Positions 40,400 to 52,950 of a DNA stretch of 64,000 nt are shown in pieces; positions within the stretch are counted from its first letter, which is position 1; each line of letters begins with the position of its first letter. Origin of the DNA: Lithospermum erythrorhizon (lineage: Eukaryota; Streptophyta; Magnoliopsida; Boraginales; Boraginaceae). The notes beneath the pieces were generated by a model that was not told where the DNA came from, did no database searches, and worked only from the letters and a program-made list of their open reading frames with translations. The translations under genes and the position numbers were made by a program. Where the stretch lies: positions 558,001 through 622,000 of the forward strand of contig JADFUC010002135.1 of the NCBI GenBank assembly GCA_019722365.1, in the 5' to 3' direction.

Positions 40400-41280
40400 T
40401 CATTCGGGATAGTTCTCGTGGGAGCCATGTAGCGTGAAACTACATAATATATGGGTTTTTGTACCCGATCCTTACCAAACTACGGGCGCATTCATTTAAT
40501 ACTTTTATAGCCAAATAGAGGTTGAAGTATACTTTCCCTACGGTTGGTCCCCGATATTTTTAGGGGACTTTGGGTAATCTTTCAATTTTTTCGAAGGCAC
40601 TTGGCGCTGCTTACGTCCGTACGAACTCGTAACGGAGAACTTTGTCTCGACTTCCGAAGAGGTCAAAATTCCGATCTCTGATCGAGAGATATGAATAGGT
40701 TTAAAGCCACTAAAGCATCCTCGACTTAACATAGATTTGGGGCTTTCATTTGCATTATGACAATCTTATCGGGATTAGGTTCGTCACTCTTTTCGGCGAT
40801 CATGAACCTGAATTTGCAGAATTAAGCTAGTCGGCTTCGGGATTGTCTTGATTGACTTCTCTCACAACCTTTGCAAGGTTTCTTCCCGGTTGCTTGCTAA
40901 GTGTTAGAACTCTTACTTTTAAGCGACATGTAAATCGCGTGAAACACAGTATTTACTGTCGATGAGAGAAGATGGGCGTTACCGTTCTTTGATAAATATT
41001 CGGCGTTTTTAAGTCGAAAAAGCATGACATTCCAGCAATACAACCTATACTTCATGATGAAGGTTGTTTTCTCTGATCTTCCTTTTAAAAGTATGGTGAT
41101 ATCATACATGGCTTGTCAGAAATCAGACCGTGTGCTTATTTACCAAATCCATGATCTCCCAAAACATGGTAAGGGTAATAATCTTTGGGACGCTTTTGTT
41201 TAGGTTAAATAAAATCCATGCACATCCTCAACACCATTGAGCTTTTTCACCATGACTACATTAACGTCGAACAAAGGGAA
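40400..41280 (-). pseudogene. Decayed reverse transcriptase/RNase H region of the gypsy element
   Basis: Reading the minus strand from 41280 downward and changing frame where needed gives pieces of a Tat-like RT: FDVNVVMVKKLNG at about 41275-41240, then LNK-VPK, then EKTTFIMKYRLYCWNVMLFR within 41109-40897, then remains of the connection and RNase H (NPDKI near 40760, KNPYIM near 40450). The YVDD catalytic motif is not readable. Several stops and frameshifts separate the pieces. It is a relic. Confidence 0.7.
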
Positions 41281-43883
41281 TTGCAGGTTCTCGAGCCTAC
41301 CGTACTTTGCTCGATTGCTTATTTCTCTTCTCGGATTGCCAAGTTTTCTCTTTAGAGAAATTCCCTCTTTATTCTCTTTCTGTGAGGTTTATAGGAGAGG
41401 TCCAAATGTAACTTGTGCAAAGATATTTCGAAATTGACCACAGGCGTAATCTGCAGGGGGGAGAATGTAAGCATGCCATTACGCTTGAATGAGTTTAATC
41501 GGCCTTTCTCTCGATGATTTGGTTTCAACCCAGAGTCCACAACGTCTTAAATGTCCTCTCGGGTTGTTTTTCATTAAAAGCGAAACTGACCTCGAGATCT
41601 ACCGTGAGGGGTTCCACGCACCCGACTTTCCTGCCATTTCTGGGGGAATTATCATGGATCGATCGCCAGGGTTGGACCCCGTGCCATCGCTGAGGGGCAC
41701 CACTATGCACTTTTTCTATTTTGGGCCCGGTCTGAAGAGAGGTTCCTCACAGGGACCGATAGTTGATAACAGACTGGCTCTCTTACGGGTCCCCGAGGCT
41801 TCTCCGACTCACTCGTATGGGAATTTCATCTTTAGTGGGTAACTATTTATAGCTCTGAGTCTGCGGTGAAGATAGGCGGCTTGATAGTCTATTATATGAG
41901 GATCGAGATATGTCCACTTGTTTAATAAGATGCTCTTTATGGTTGAAGTTCTCGGGCTTCTCCAACTGGCAATCAGTTAAATTTATCCACAGCAGATAGA
42001 TGGAGTGTCTTTACCGAGCACTTATCAAAGGCGTCTGAGCCGGTTTCAAGAGATTACGGGGTAGCCCCAATCTGTCGTATGTTGCAAGGTATAGGATATC
42101 CGCCGAACTCCTGTGTCAGCATTCGACGCGAGGAAGTTTGCAATCACCGGACTAATGATCGAAGTCGTCATGTGGAACCCGATTCCTCAAGCCGCTTAAC
42201 CGGGAAAATTTGATTATTTCTATCGATTGTTGCCCGTGGGGGCCAATGTATACAACTTCTTTCTTAACTAGCATCTTTGTTTTCTTGAATTCGAGGTATA
42301 CTCATATGCGAGTCCTCCGGAGATCGTATCAATTCACCCAGTTATTCGAGGTGGTGTGACCGACTCGGGGGGACTAGTATTTGCTTGAGGGGAGACAATG
42401 TGCGCTTCTTAGGGAGCGTTAACGGATTGCTTTTCACGAACTCGCCGGGTGGAATCTACGGATGAGCTTTCTATCTTTGCTTTTATTGAGGCGTGATCAT
42501 CCAGGTATCGTAGCCCGTGATATCGGTGATACTGTGATCTTGTTTTTGATCTTTGTGGTTTTGTGGAGACTGAGTTTGTGAGATTTTGGCAATATTTTTA
42601 ATCTTCCATCGGGGTGTCGCCCTTCCCGATAGTTCTCAACCCCGAGGTGTATGAGAGATATGCTGCTCACAGGGGTCGCTTGTGCTCCGTTATACATCCT
42701 AGAGACACTTAAGGTTTTTCTTTTCTTAGGGTTCATCTGCGACCGATCTGGCTGGCACTTTCTCATAGGGGATCTCTTCACAGGGATCTGCGAGGACTTT
42801 ATCTGGGTTGAGCACCACCTACTGTCCGCTTGATTTACATGCTTTTGCCTCTTCGACCTTATGTATTTGCTTTAGTTAATTGGGATGGTTGGTGTGCGGT
42901 GGCTACCGGTTCCCGATACTAACCTTTCTTTTAATGGTCAAATTGTAACCAGTGAAAGAATCACGATCATAGACACATACCGTCCGTGGTGAGGATGTTA
43001 GTCAACGCCACTTTTGCAGAGCGATTTGCGTAACTCCATGACTATTTTTCACAGCTTTTGTTTTAAGTTAAATCGATCTTGCGTCTTCTGGAAGCCACGA
43101 TGGAAGCGTCGAACTTATCCATGAAGCAATCGGCTGTGTCTTGCCGATGTCGATAGAGAATTGGGTGGTAATTTGTAGAACCCGACGATCGCCCAAACGG
43201 AGGCTTCACAGGAAGGCTACCGTATCGTCATCTTCTTGGCTTTCAAAAAAGACAATTGTGAATCACCAAGCTTTTAGATGGTTACTAGGATCCCCGTTCA
43301 TCAAAGTTCTCGACTTTGGCGTGCAGGGAAACCGCCCGGCGTTGACTGCATGTCTTAGCGATAGAAAATAGGAGAAGTGTCTTATGTTTTCTAGGGGGCC
43401 TTAGGTGAGGGAAATGTCCTTGAGTCTAGCATTCAGTTCCTCGAGTTATAATTAAAGCACAGCCCGCGATGTCGTCGTTGTGCCCGGCGGAATTGCCGGT
43501 GCCCGAGCAGGGACCTGCTTCTTTTTGCATGTTCGTTTCTTTGCACTGTTGGTTGTTCACAGGGGAGACGAGCCAGATTATTTTGCCGCTGTATGCTTGG
43601 CTTACATGTCGGTTGTCATATAAGGGGACCGGTAGGAGCCAGTGGGCGGATAGGGGAGTAATGGTCTGTGGTGAGGGGATGTCTCGGGTGTACCCCCACA
43701 CCCAGAATGGGCCGGGGCCCTGTTTTCTCGTCGGTGTTGCGGCAGCGGGGCCTACTATACATTTCTTGCGATTCCTCAGCGTATGATTTTTGACTTGTGA
43801 GTAGAGGCGTGCTGTGTGAATGAACAGCGTGGTCAGCGTTTTGGATTTTATTAAGTGGATTCCCCGCCAGACAGGCGCTTGAT

Positions 43884-44464
43884 TGATGTGTGTCTTTTTC
43901 CCAGGTGTTTGGGAAGAGTGTTGCTCACTGGGCACTTGCCACTGGAGCTTGTCAGGTACCTGGCAGGCTTTTGGATGGGCTGCTTTAGGGGATTGGTCCC
44001 CATACTCTCGGTATTCAAGTTCCTTTAGCTTAGGCTGGCGGAGTCTTGAAGCCAAAAAGGACAATATTTAGAGTGTACCCAGCTCCTTTGCAGTCGTAAC
44101 TCACTGGATGAGAGGTTGTTCACTTTGCTCCGTCGCGTAGTGATCTCCGTTAGTTGATTCCCGACTTGATGTCAGTTGATAAGGGTATCCCAGACACTTT
44201 GGCCAAAGTCGATGCATTAGTCACTCAGATCTTAAGTCGGTTCGGGTTTTGACCGCAACCAGTAAGGTATGAAAGTTATAGTTTTTGGCATTCTTTTCTA
44301 AATATAGCTTATGGTGGATATTTATAGAGGATCTTTCCACGAAAACTTGAGAACAAGATAAAACCAAGTATCGTCGTTTCGGAGGCGATGTGACTGGCGC
44401 TTATTAGACGGACCGCTTGATGTATCGGAGGTTATTACCGTGGATTGGGCGCCGAATTGAATCA
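43884..44464 (-). repeat. 5' LTR of copy B
   Basis: Direct repeat partner of 34170-34743. On the minus strand it starts TGATTCAATTCGGCG and ends CACACATCA. The TATTTATAGAGG stretch at about 44322-44333 is conserved in all three LTRs (about 34600 and 2645). Confidence 0.65.
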
Positions 44465-47440
44465 TAATTGGATATATATACTAGCCTCAAATATTCTTAT
44501 CAATATGGAAAGCTACTTAAATTACCTATAGCCGTTTGCAATATTACTCGATAATACAGAGTAAATGTGAATACTACTCCCTTTTATTTTTTTAAATCAT
44601 CATCCTAACTATTTTCATCTCAATTAATAATGGATGATATTTTACATATATATCCCTAATTAATAAATCAAATAACAATTTAAATAATGTATTGATATTA
44701 TTATTATTATAAACTTTTATTACATATACATTAAATAAGAATTTAAAAGAAACCATTCACTCATAGAAATATATTTTGAGTGATCATGACATCAACGTAG
44801 TTGATTGTTTGAGAACAGGTGTATTGTGAATCTTTCCAAAAGTAATTAAAGATCCATTCATTCACATTTGAGTTTGAATTTTCTAGTTGAGAACAAATTA
44901 AGTGCAAGAAAGCAGAGTAGAAAGGTTGCAAGAAGAACGTGAAATTGTTGGTCGAAGAAATTTCTTTGCACCAGTAGTAGACGATTACAACTATACAAGT
45001 TGAGTGTCAAGAAGGTTTACATATTAGAGATGATGAGTAATATATAATGTATATACTATATATAGTCTATCAAGTACTGTACATATACGGAGTATTATGG
45101 CAGTCACGAATTTTGAAGAAAATATGAATCGACTTTGGATTTAATGACGCCAACCAAATGCCAAAACGACAATTGGATGGCCACTTGAGGAGTTGAGGTT
45201 GAATACCCACCATGTCGTCGGATGAAGTAGCAATAAGCAATCACATGTACTCCGTATATACACAATTACACATTGGAACATTAGGTTTATACATAAATTA
45301 ATGTTTCAGACGGTTTATAAACTACGGAGTATTAGAATCCACAATTATCAATAAGTAGTATATAATTTGTATTTGAAATGATGTTTTCGAGATGGGTGGA
45401 TCATTGGAAAGATAAATGCATGCCGTTTTAATATAATTAATTTCCTAACATTAATAGAATTTTACAAATTGTGTTTTTTTTATAAAATATTGGGCCTCTG
45501 CTTCAGCAATCACATAATAATTTGGCGTGTCGCTTTGTATCGATATATGATCTGGTCGATAATAGGGCAATTGATGCCATGCGTGAATTATCGTGCATAT
45601 AAAAAATTAAAACATTTATTTAACCAAACTATCCTCAATTATCTTATTAATCTTATTAAGCACTTAATTTAGATCCACTTTTACTTAAAGTTACAGATAG
45701 AACTTGAAGCTGGAACTTGTTTCACCTTCTCGTCACATATGAAACCGTGTTGGGTAAGTTGTGGAATTATCAAACACAAACAAAACGATATAAAACAAAG
45801 TGAGAAAGATACAAAGAAAGAAAAGTAGGTGTTTGGCCATATTTGACTATAAATAATACGGAGTATAATCCATTATCCCCATATGACTAACTGTTACAGA
45901 GTATCCCATTAATCATTATTGTATGATAATAGACATATACAATGTATTTAATTAAAGTGAGGCATCATCACAAACTCATCATATGACATGCGGTATGCTG
46001 GAACGATAAATTAACAAAGAAGTGAATGCTTTTCCGCGCTTTATTAGTTTTGTCGTAAATGTTATTGACTCAAATCACTTCTGTAATCTCTTCTGAGATG
46101 ATTAAGGGGATTATGATTACTTTGTTAGAAATAAATTTACTCCTCAAGTTTAATGTCGATGGCGTAAGCTTGGCGGTAAAAATTAAAGTGTTAAGTATCT
46201 GGCAATACCGACTGCGTCACCGGCGTGTGTTGACTCGTAATAGGGAGGCAGCGTTGTATTGAATTGGTTAAATGGTAAATCTACAGTCACTGTGATTAAA
46301 GGCGAGATTAACTCGCCAGTGGTATCAGAGTAGGGACGCCGAGGCGTTAGTGTGACGATTCGCGCTTTTTAATATATAGACTTTAAAGCAAATATTACTG
46401 ATTATTTTAGGTATTAATACTGTATTACGCTCATATTTAGTATGAATGATTTCAATTTTTGATATTATCACGTGAATTATTATAGTACCATTAACATAGT
46501 GATAGTTATTACATTACCAATTCATCTTTCTTGTCTTTCTAGGTTAATTTTTTTTAAATTACTTGTTTTTCTAACATAAATTGTAATTACATATTTCAAT
46601 GTGCGCTTTTGTTTTAATTTTTACTCATTAGAATTGTCAATAGGCCAAATTATATAGTATCAATTAATTCTTTCGCCAATTTCGTAATAGAAGGCGCTTT
46701 AACAATTGTTAATTTATTGAGTGTATGTCGTCTTGGAATTTGATAGCAAAAATTAATGTTGAAAGTTAAATGCTTGAATTATTTCAAACAACATCTTATT
46801 GGTTGACTGCGTAGGAAGTAGTAAGCTATTTAACTATTTCACAGCATTTTCAATATTTTAATAATTTTTCTTAATATTGTGAGATTAAAAAGCGTATTAT
46901 GAAATGGAGGAATATTCATTCTACATTTTGATCATCTTTTTGATTAATTTTTATATTTTTTTTAATACATGTCTGAAATGATTAGAAAAATAATTAAAGA
47001 GAAATAGAGATAGTAATAATGATGTAATTTAGATAAAGTAATTTTCAATTCACCTAATATGGAATGTGATTATTAATGAGTGAAGAATAGCAATGCATCT
47101 TTCTTATAATAAACCAGGGCAGCTATTAATTAATTAACATGAAACGGGGCCTAATGACACATTTGACCTTAAAGCGATTTTTGTATACCTATTTTCATAA
47201 TGTGATTTGTTACTATTTTTGAAAAATAATATTATTTGATCAATAGGTATATATATAACATATATAGAGATTGTGTGTATGAATTTTCGAATAATGAAAG
47301 AACAATAAATGAAATTAAAGAGTAATTTAGTTATTTAGTGCTAAGAAGAGAGCAACAAATAATAATAACATTATCTCTTGGAGTATTATCTTAGGTGGCA
47401 ACTTGTGTCGTAGTGATAATGTCACAAGACCCATAATAGC
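44465..47440. other. AT-rich spacer upstream of the CHX gene
   Basis: No gene is supported. It contains four TACGGAGTA/TACTCCGTA motifs (45086, 45248, 45323, 45857); the first pair forms an inverted repeat about 170 bp apart. A GC-richer island at 46170-46370 includes GTGGTATCAGAG. Confidence 0.5.
46020..46370 (+). mobile_element. Possible retroelement remnant with a tRNA-Met-like primer site
   Basis: TGGTATCAGAG at 46320 matches the usual primer-binding site complementary to initiator tRNA-Met that follows the 5' LTR of many plant retroelements. The preceding 300 bp could be a solo LTR, but no second copy and no terminal inverted ends were found. Confidence 0.3.
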
Positions 47441-47459
47441 CGGTAGAGTTTCGCGGCCC

Positions 47460-47467
47460 TATAAATA
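47460..47467 (+). promoter_or_regulatory. TATA box of the CHX gene
   Basis: TATAAATA sits in a GC-rich context (CGCGGCCCTATAAATATAG), followed by a pyrimidine-rich leader and, at 47690, an exon end TCAG|GTATAT. This makes it a good promoter candidate for the transcript that continues at 49985. Confidence 0.55.
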
Positions 47468-47489
47468 TAGTGTTCTCAAAGTCCTCTTT

Positions 47490-50093
47490 TTGGGAACTCA
47501 CAATTTATATATCTTCCTTTTCTCTGTGTCCCATTCCTCAATCTTTGGAAAAGTGAAGCTCTATAACATAAAAAGCTATACATCTTTTTTCACTTCTTCA
47601 CACATCTCTATACTCTCATATATGCATTCAACATTCTGCCGATGGACAAAACCTAGTCATCTCAATTCCAGATTTATTGTTTAAAATCAGGTATATTTTA
47701 CATTTTTATCATGGTTGATTGTAATACATTTTTATTTTATTCTTGCAAATAATACTTATATACTCCATATTTCTTCAAATAATGGAAATATATATGTAAC
47801 GTATTTTTTGACAACTTTATTTATTAATAATACATCAATCAATGCTGTTAATGGATTATTGCAAAACTGAGAATGTTTCCGAAATTTTGGTGGTTGTATG
47901 TCGGTATAATATATCTTCTTCCGTTTTTAGGGCAATAGTCACTTTAAAATCTTTAATCTTTAATTTTTTAGTTTTAATTATCGATGTTGAGTTAGAAAAT
48001 ATAAGCTTATATATGAGTTGGGTTTTCCTTATGTGATGGCTTCGCGGAAGTACGAACACGTAGGAACACATATTTTGTTGTAAGCAGCCTTTGAATTGCA
48101 TGTATTTTCCGTTGACTTTGTCTTATTTTCTTATTCTTGATTTTTTTAGTCTTGTTACATGTAAAGTTGATTTATTTTGAATTTCATAATTGTCTAACGG
48201 ATCCGTCTACCACTCTAGGTCCATAGAGGCGTCTCCTTCTGGTGAATAAATTTCTTATTCTTGTTATGTTTTAAACAAAATTATCGATTCAGTAGGATAT
48301 AATTTTTTCTATTTTATTTATATTTTTTTGTTGAAAAATCTACCTTGACCTTAATAGCTAAACTAATTAGCTTACACAAAAAATATCCAATAATATGTGT
48401 CGCAGTATTTCAAATGTATTACGATTTACTAATTCTACTTTTGAAAAAGTTTATATGAAATCATTCAAATTTTTATGATAACGTATTAAAAGTTTGACAT
48501 AACAAAAAGTTTATACGGAGTAGAAAAGTTTATATGAAATCATTCAAATTTTTATGATAACGTATTAAAAAGCTTAATATAAACAAAAAAGCTATATTAT
48601 ACTATTTATTCAAATAAAAAGAAAGTATATATTTTCATCTATAATAACAAATTGAAGCAAACCTCTATTACATTGATACTGGGTTGTCAGCTCTATATAT
48701 TTCGATTGTTGGTCTAAAGTTTGTTTTACATATTTTATAATTTAGTTACCAATACTGTTCCCATGAAAATGTAAATCTCATTTTATTTGAATTATATATA
48801 CAAGGTTTAGTGGTTTACATGTGATCTTTAACAACAACATTAATGACTCACGATATCATATTAAAAATTTAAGATTTTATCCTAAAATCAATTAATATAA
48901 AAGCTACCTAAACTTATTAAAGGACTACGATTTATCAGTAGCATGAACTTAAGACACCAATTGAAATTTTTTTACCCACCATCTTTTACCAACATTAATG
49001 GGAACTTGCAGTAGCTAATGTCAGAATTTTTTTCTGAGACTTGTCTACCATTAATTATGAATGAACACCCCCATTCACTTCCACCTAACAATCTGGTTGC
49101 CTAAACTTCTAAATATAGCACTGATCGAGTAATGGTCCCTAATTTTGTTTGATAGTCCTATGGAGTATCATTTTGTTTATTGTCAAACTTATTCAAGGTA
49201 GTTTGTATCACTGGCTGAGATAATTGGACGAATATTATTTTTTTATTTTTAAGTTGTTATATCTATTATCAAAGTCGAAACGTTTGATATGTTAGGAATT
49301 AGTTACCTATTACAAGATAAAGGTGTTGATACACTTTAGTTGCTAGTGTCCAATTATAAATGTGACTTTTATATGTTTTGTATGAAAGTAGATTGGATCA
49401 TTATTAGCATGAATTGTGAAAATTGGATATTGTCAATTTAATCATTCAGTTAAGTAATGTTGATGATTTTGTGACACGTCTTACTTAAATTGACAGAATC
49501 ATATTTATTCGTGACTTTTAGTTGTTGGCAACTAATTTGAGATTGGGAAGATCATGTAACATAGTCAAAATGGTGAATTGAAATGAAAACAATTAAAAAC
49601 TATGAAGAAGTTGCATGTTGCTTAAAGTGATGATTACGACAGTTTGGCCATTATGTGACTTTTTTTGGGTCAACGTTCTACATTTCTTTAATCAGAATTA
49701 GAACTCATAATGAACACTAATGCAATAACGTGTGTAATAAATGATATTTACGCTTGATTTTAGAACTCGTTTTTATGTTGATGTTATCAATATAATTGCA
49801 TGTAACATCCAATTTGGAAAGTTGTGCATGTGTTTACAAGGATAAATTTAATTTTAATATTAAAGTCTGAAACAAAGAAGATAAGATCTAAATATAAAAA
49901 AAGATAACACAGATTCATAGAGCTTGGTGCAATCTTACCCCTTTTACAATTGTTTGTATGAATGATTGATTGATTCTTGTGCAGTGGTTGCCTTTAGCAG
50001 GCAGTGAAGAACGAATTCCATCTCTGTTGAACCTAGAGGATACTGAAATCAATCACTGGTTGAGATTAATTTGAAGTTGCTTGTGTTGGCGCT
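47490..50093 (+). other. 5'UTR exons and large leader intron of the CHX gene
   Basis: A first noncoding exon from about 47490 to 47690 would end at ATCAG|GTATAT. The next exon would start at 49985 after TTGTGCAG and reach the ATG at 50094, giving a leader intron of about 2.3 kb. The intron is AT-rich and carries a two-copy duplication at 48443-48570. Inferred from promoter and splice-site appearance; no transcript evidence. Confidence 0.45.
48443..48570. repeat. Two-copy direct duplication, about 80-bp period
   Basis: GAAAAAGTTTATATGAAATC and the bases after it, to TATTAAAA, occur at 48443-48491 and 48523-48570. A TACGGAGTA motif lies between the copies at 48514. Confidence 0.8.
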
Positions 50094-52797
50094 ATGGCGA
50101 CGAATGGTACTGTTAAATGTCCGTCCTACATGAAGGCTACATCCAATGGAGTCTTTCAAGGAGACAATCCACTAGACTATGCCTTGCCACTCGCAATTTT
50201 TCAGATATGCTTGGTGGTCGCGCTCACACGTGTGCTAGCTTATCTTCTCAAGCCATTGCGACAGCCTCGTGTTATAGCTGAGATTATCGGAGGTAACTAT
50301 CCGTTGCTTATTAATTATCTTTTGTTTTTCCATCATCTGACTATTTTATGTGACATTGAAACTAATTTGTTTCATTTTGAAATTGATTATATACTAAGTA
50401 GAATGTCCACTGTAAAATATCAGTATCTATTTAGTTCTATAATTATCTGATGTCTCAGTGAATGCAAGTTCTTTCAATCAGAAAATATGATTGCGCATTA
50501 TCTTGCAATGGACGCATTAACTTGAAACGTATTAATTATTAATTTGTTCTGCAGGAGGAGTTCTACTTGGTCCATCTGCATTGGGTCGCAACCATAAATA
50601 TTTGAATGCTATCTTTCCTCCGAAGAGTCTGACAGTGCTGGACACCCTTGCCAATCTTGGTCTTCTTCTTTCGCCCCTTGAGTCGATCTCCCTATGAACA
50701 GGCATGCCGTTTGGCGAATCAGTCTCCCCCGTTTGCATCCTCTGGAATAGGGACCGCATTTGCAGTTTCTAAAGGTGTCTTCTAGTGTTCATGGGAGTGG
50801 CCTTATCAATCACTGCTTTCCCAGTCTTGGCTCGTATTCTAGCAGAACTTAAGCTTTTAACCACTGATGTTGGTAGAATGGCGATGTCTGCTGCAGCAGT
50901 TAATGATGTGGCCGCTTGGATATTATTGGCTCTTGCTATTGCTCTCTCCGGGACTGGTAGGTCTCCCCTTATTTCATTATGGGTGTTATTGTGTGGGAGT
51001 GGATTTGTGCTTCTCTGCTCTTTAGTTGCCCCTCCTATATTCAAATGGATGGCACGACGTTGTCCTCAGGGCGAGCCTGTAAATGAGATGTATGTATGTG
51101 CTACATTGGCTGCTGTATTAGCTGCAGGCTTTGTTACTGATATGATTGGAATTCATGCCTTGTTTGGAGCCTTTGTTATTGGAGTTCTGGTCCCTAAAGA
51201 AGGAAATTTCTCTGGCGCTTTGGTGGAGAAGGTTGAGGATCTTGTTTCCGGCCTGTTTCTTCCTTTGTATTTCGTATCCAGTGGACTTAAGACCGACGTA
51301 GCCACAATTAAAGGGGTTCAATCATGGGGGCTTCTTGTTTTAGTTATCTTTAATGCCTGTTTCGGAAAGATTGTTGGAACTGTGGTGGTCTCCTTAGCCT
51401 GCAAGCTCCCTTTCACAGAGGCAGTGACCTTGGGTTTCCTAATGAACACCAAGGGGTTGGTTGAACTCATTGTCCTCAACATTGGGAAAGACAGAGGGGT
51501 AAGTTGTTTCAAAATTGCTAGTTCCTTCCATCTTTGTAGTTAGATGATATCATAATTTATACTAATGGAGGATTTGTTTGTCATGCAGGTTTTGAATGAT
51601 CAAACATTTGCCATAATGGTATTGATGGCTCTCTTCACAACATTCATCACGACACCAATAGTAATATCAGTGTATAAGCCAGCAAAGATGTCGAAGTCTG
51701 AATACAAGCACCGGAAAATTCAGAGGAAAGATCCAAGCGCTCAGCTTCGGATGTTGACCTGTTTCTACGGTACAAGAAACATTCCTTCATTAATCAATCT
51801 CATCGAGGCTTCACGAGGTACCGACAAAAAAGGAGTTCGTGTCTATGCAATGCACCTCATGGAGCTGACTGAGAGGACATCTGCAATATGTATGGTTCAC
51901 AAAGCAAGAAAGAATGGGCTGCCTTTGTGGAATAAGGGATTAGAGGCCAATGCAAATCAGATCGTTGTTGCTTTCGAGACCTTCCAGCAGCTTAGCAAAG
52001 TGGCTATCCGCCCGACAACTGCTATCTCCGGCTTGTCTACGATGCATGAAGACATTGTTGAAGGTGCTCATAGGAAAAGGGTAGCAATGATTATTCTCCC
52101 ATTCCATAAGCATCAAAGAATTGATGGCCACATGGAAACAACAAGGGCCGAGTTCAGATCTGTAAACAAGCGGGTGCTTCAGCATGCCCCGTGTTCAGTA
52201 GGGATCCTAGTGGACCGTGGGCTTGGTGGTACATCACATGTATCTGCAAGCAATGTGGATTACACCCTCACAGTCTTATTCTTTGGTGGGCACGATGATC
52301 GTGAAGCTCTTTCATATGGCAGCCGTATGGCCGAACATCCTGGAATCAACTTAGTCGTCGTTCGTTTCTTGCTTGATCCAAAGGTTGCCGGTAATTCCAT
52401 CACAGTGGATATTGATGACAGTTCCAGGCCTGAAGCAAGGTCTGATGATGAAGAGTGCATTGCTGAATTTAAAGAAAAGGTCTCAAAAGAAAACGGTGGG
52501 ATCAAATATGAAGAACAGACTATTAGCAATGCTGATGAGGCGATAGAATTGATCCGGTCACATAGTCGTTGCAATATGTTTGTGGTAGGACGGATACCCG
52601 AGGCCGCGTTAGTTTCTGCTTTAAGCAAAAAGAATGAGTGCCCGGAATTGGGACCTGTTGGCAATCTTCTTATCTCGGCAGATTTTTCGACTCCTGCATC
52701 GGTGCTGGTGGTGCAGCAATATCGCAGTCAGTTGTCATTGGATTCACTCAACTCCTTGAAGGAAGATGATTCAACTGATTACTATGAGTCTGACTAA
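50094..52797 (+). CDS. CHX: CHX17/18/19-like cation/H+ antiporter, locally disrupted
   Basis: Coding exons are 50094-50292, 50558 (or 50555)-51498 and 51589-52797, about 782 residues if read through; related plant CHX proteins have about 800. The N-terminus ([20 protein letters not shown]) and the transmembrane exchanger domain match the CHX17-19 group, including AVNDVAAW, the likely ion-binding Asp site. The soluble C-terminal half is complete to the stop and includes [23 protein letters not shown] and GPVGNLL. These proteins exchange K+ for H+ on endomembranes and help control pH and trafficking. Between about 50665 and 50785, just after TLANLGLL, two in-frame stops and scattered base losses replace the next two transmembrane helices. 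Frame and homology resume at [12 protein letters not shown]. Net loss is about 48 bases. The gene is either a recent pseudogene or misassembled here. The rest shows no decay. Confidence 0.85.
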
Positions 52798-52944
52798 AGG
52801 GCTATTGCATTTCTCTGTGGTTCTTTCAAATGCATGTATATGACAGACATAGTTCACCTTTCTTCAATACTATCCCAAAAGCTGGAAGACTTTACCATAT
52901 TTCTAACATCTTGGGAGTCTTATGTGCAGCTCCTGCTAAGATCA

Positions 52945-52950
52945 AATAAA
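52945..52950 (+). terminator. Candidate polyadenylation signal of the CHX gene
   Basis: AATAAA lies 148 bp after the stop codon, in a T-rich setting. Predicted from motif and position only. Confidence 0.35.

Larger units (their letters stand above)
34170..44464 (-). mobile_element. Ty3/gypsy LTR retrotransposon copy B, Tat-like, decayed
   Basis: Two diverged direct repeats of about 575-580 bp (34170-34743 and 43884-44464) flank roughly 9.1 kb. The interior is GC-richer than the surroundings. On the minus strand about 41275-40400 carries recognisable reverse transcriptase/RNase H remains in the right order: NVVMVKKLNG, LNK-VPK, EKTTFIMKYRLYC, LFRLKNA, NPDKI and KNPYI. These resemble the Tat lineage of plant gypsy elements. 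The RT location places the 5' LTR at the right, gag toward 43.8-42 kb, pol toward 41.5-38.5 kb and the 3' region at 38.4-34.7 kb. Frameshifts and stops are everywhere, so it cannot make proteins. No clean target duplication was found. Copy A (1-2700) is a relative. Confidence 0.75.

Noticed and set aside
43426..44064. 212-codon minus-strand open frame
   Set aside because: It starts inside the 5' LTR of copy B and runs into the leader. No gag or other domain is visible; the long frame is probably chance in GC-richer DNA.
52260..52664. 134-codon minus-strand frame
   Set aside because: Complement of the well-conserved CHX C-terminal domain.
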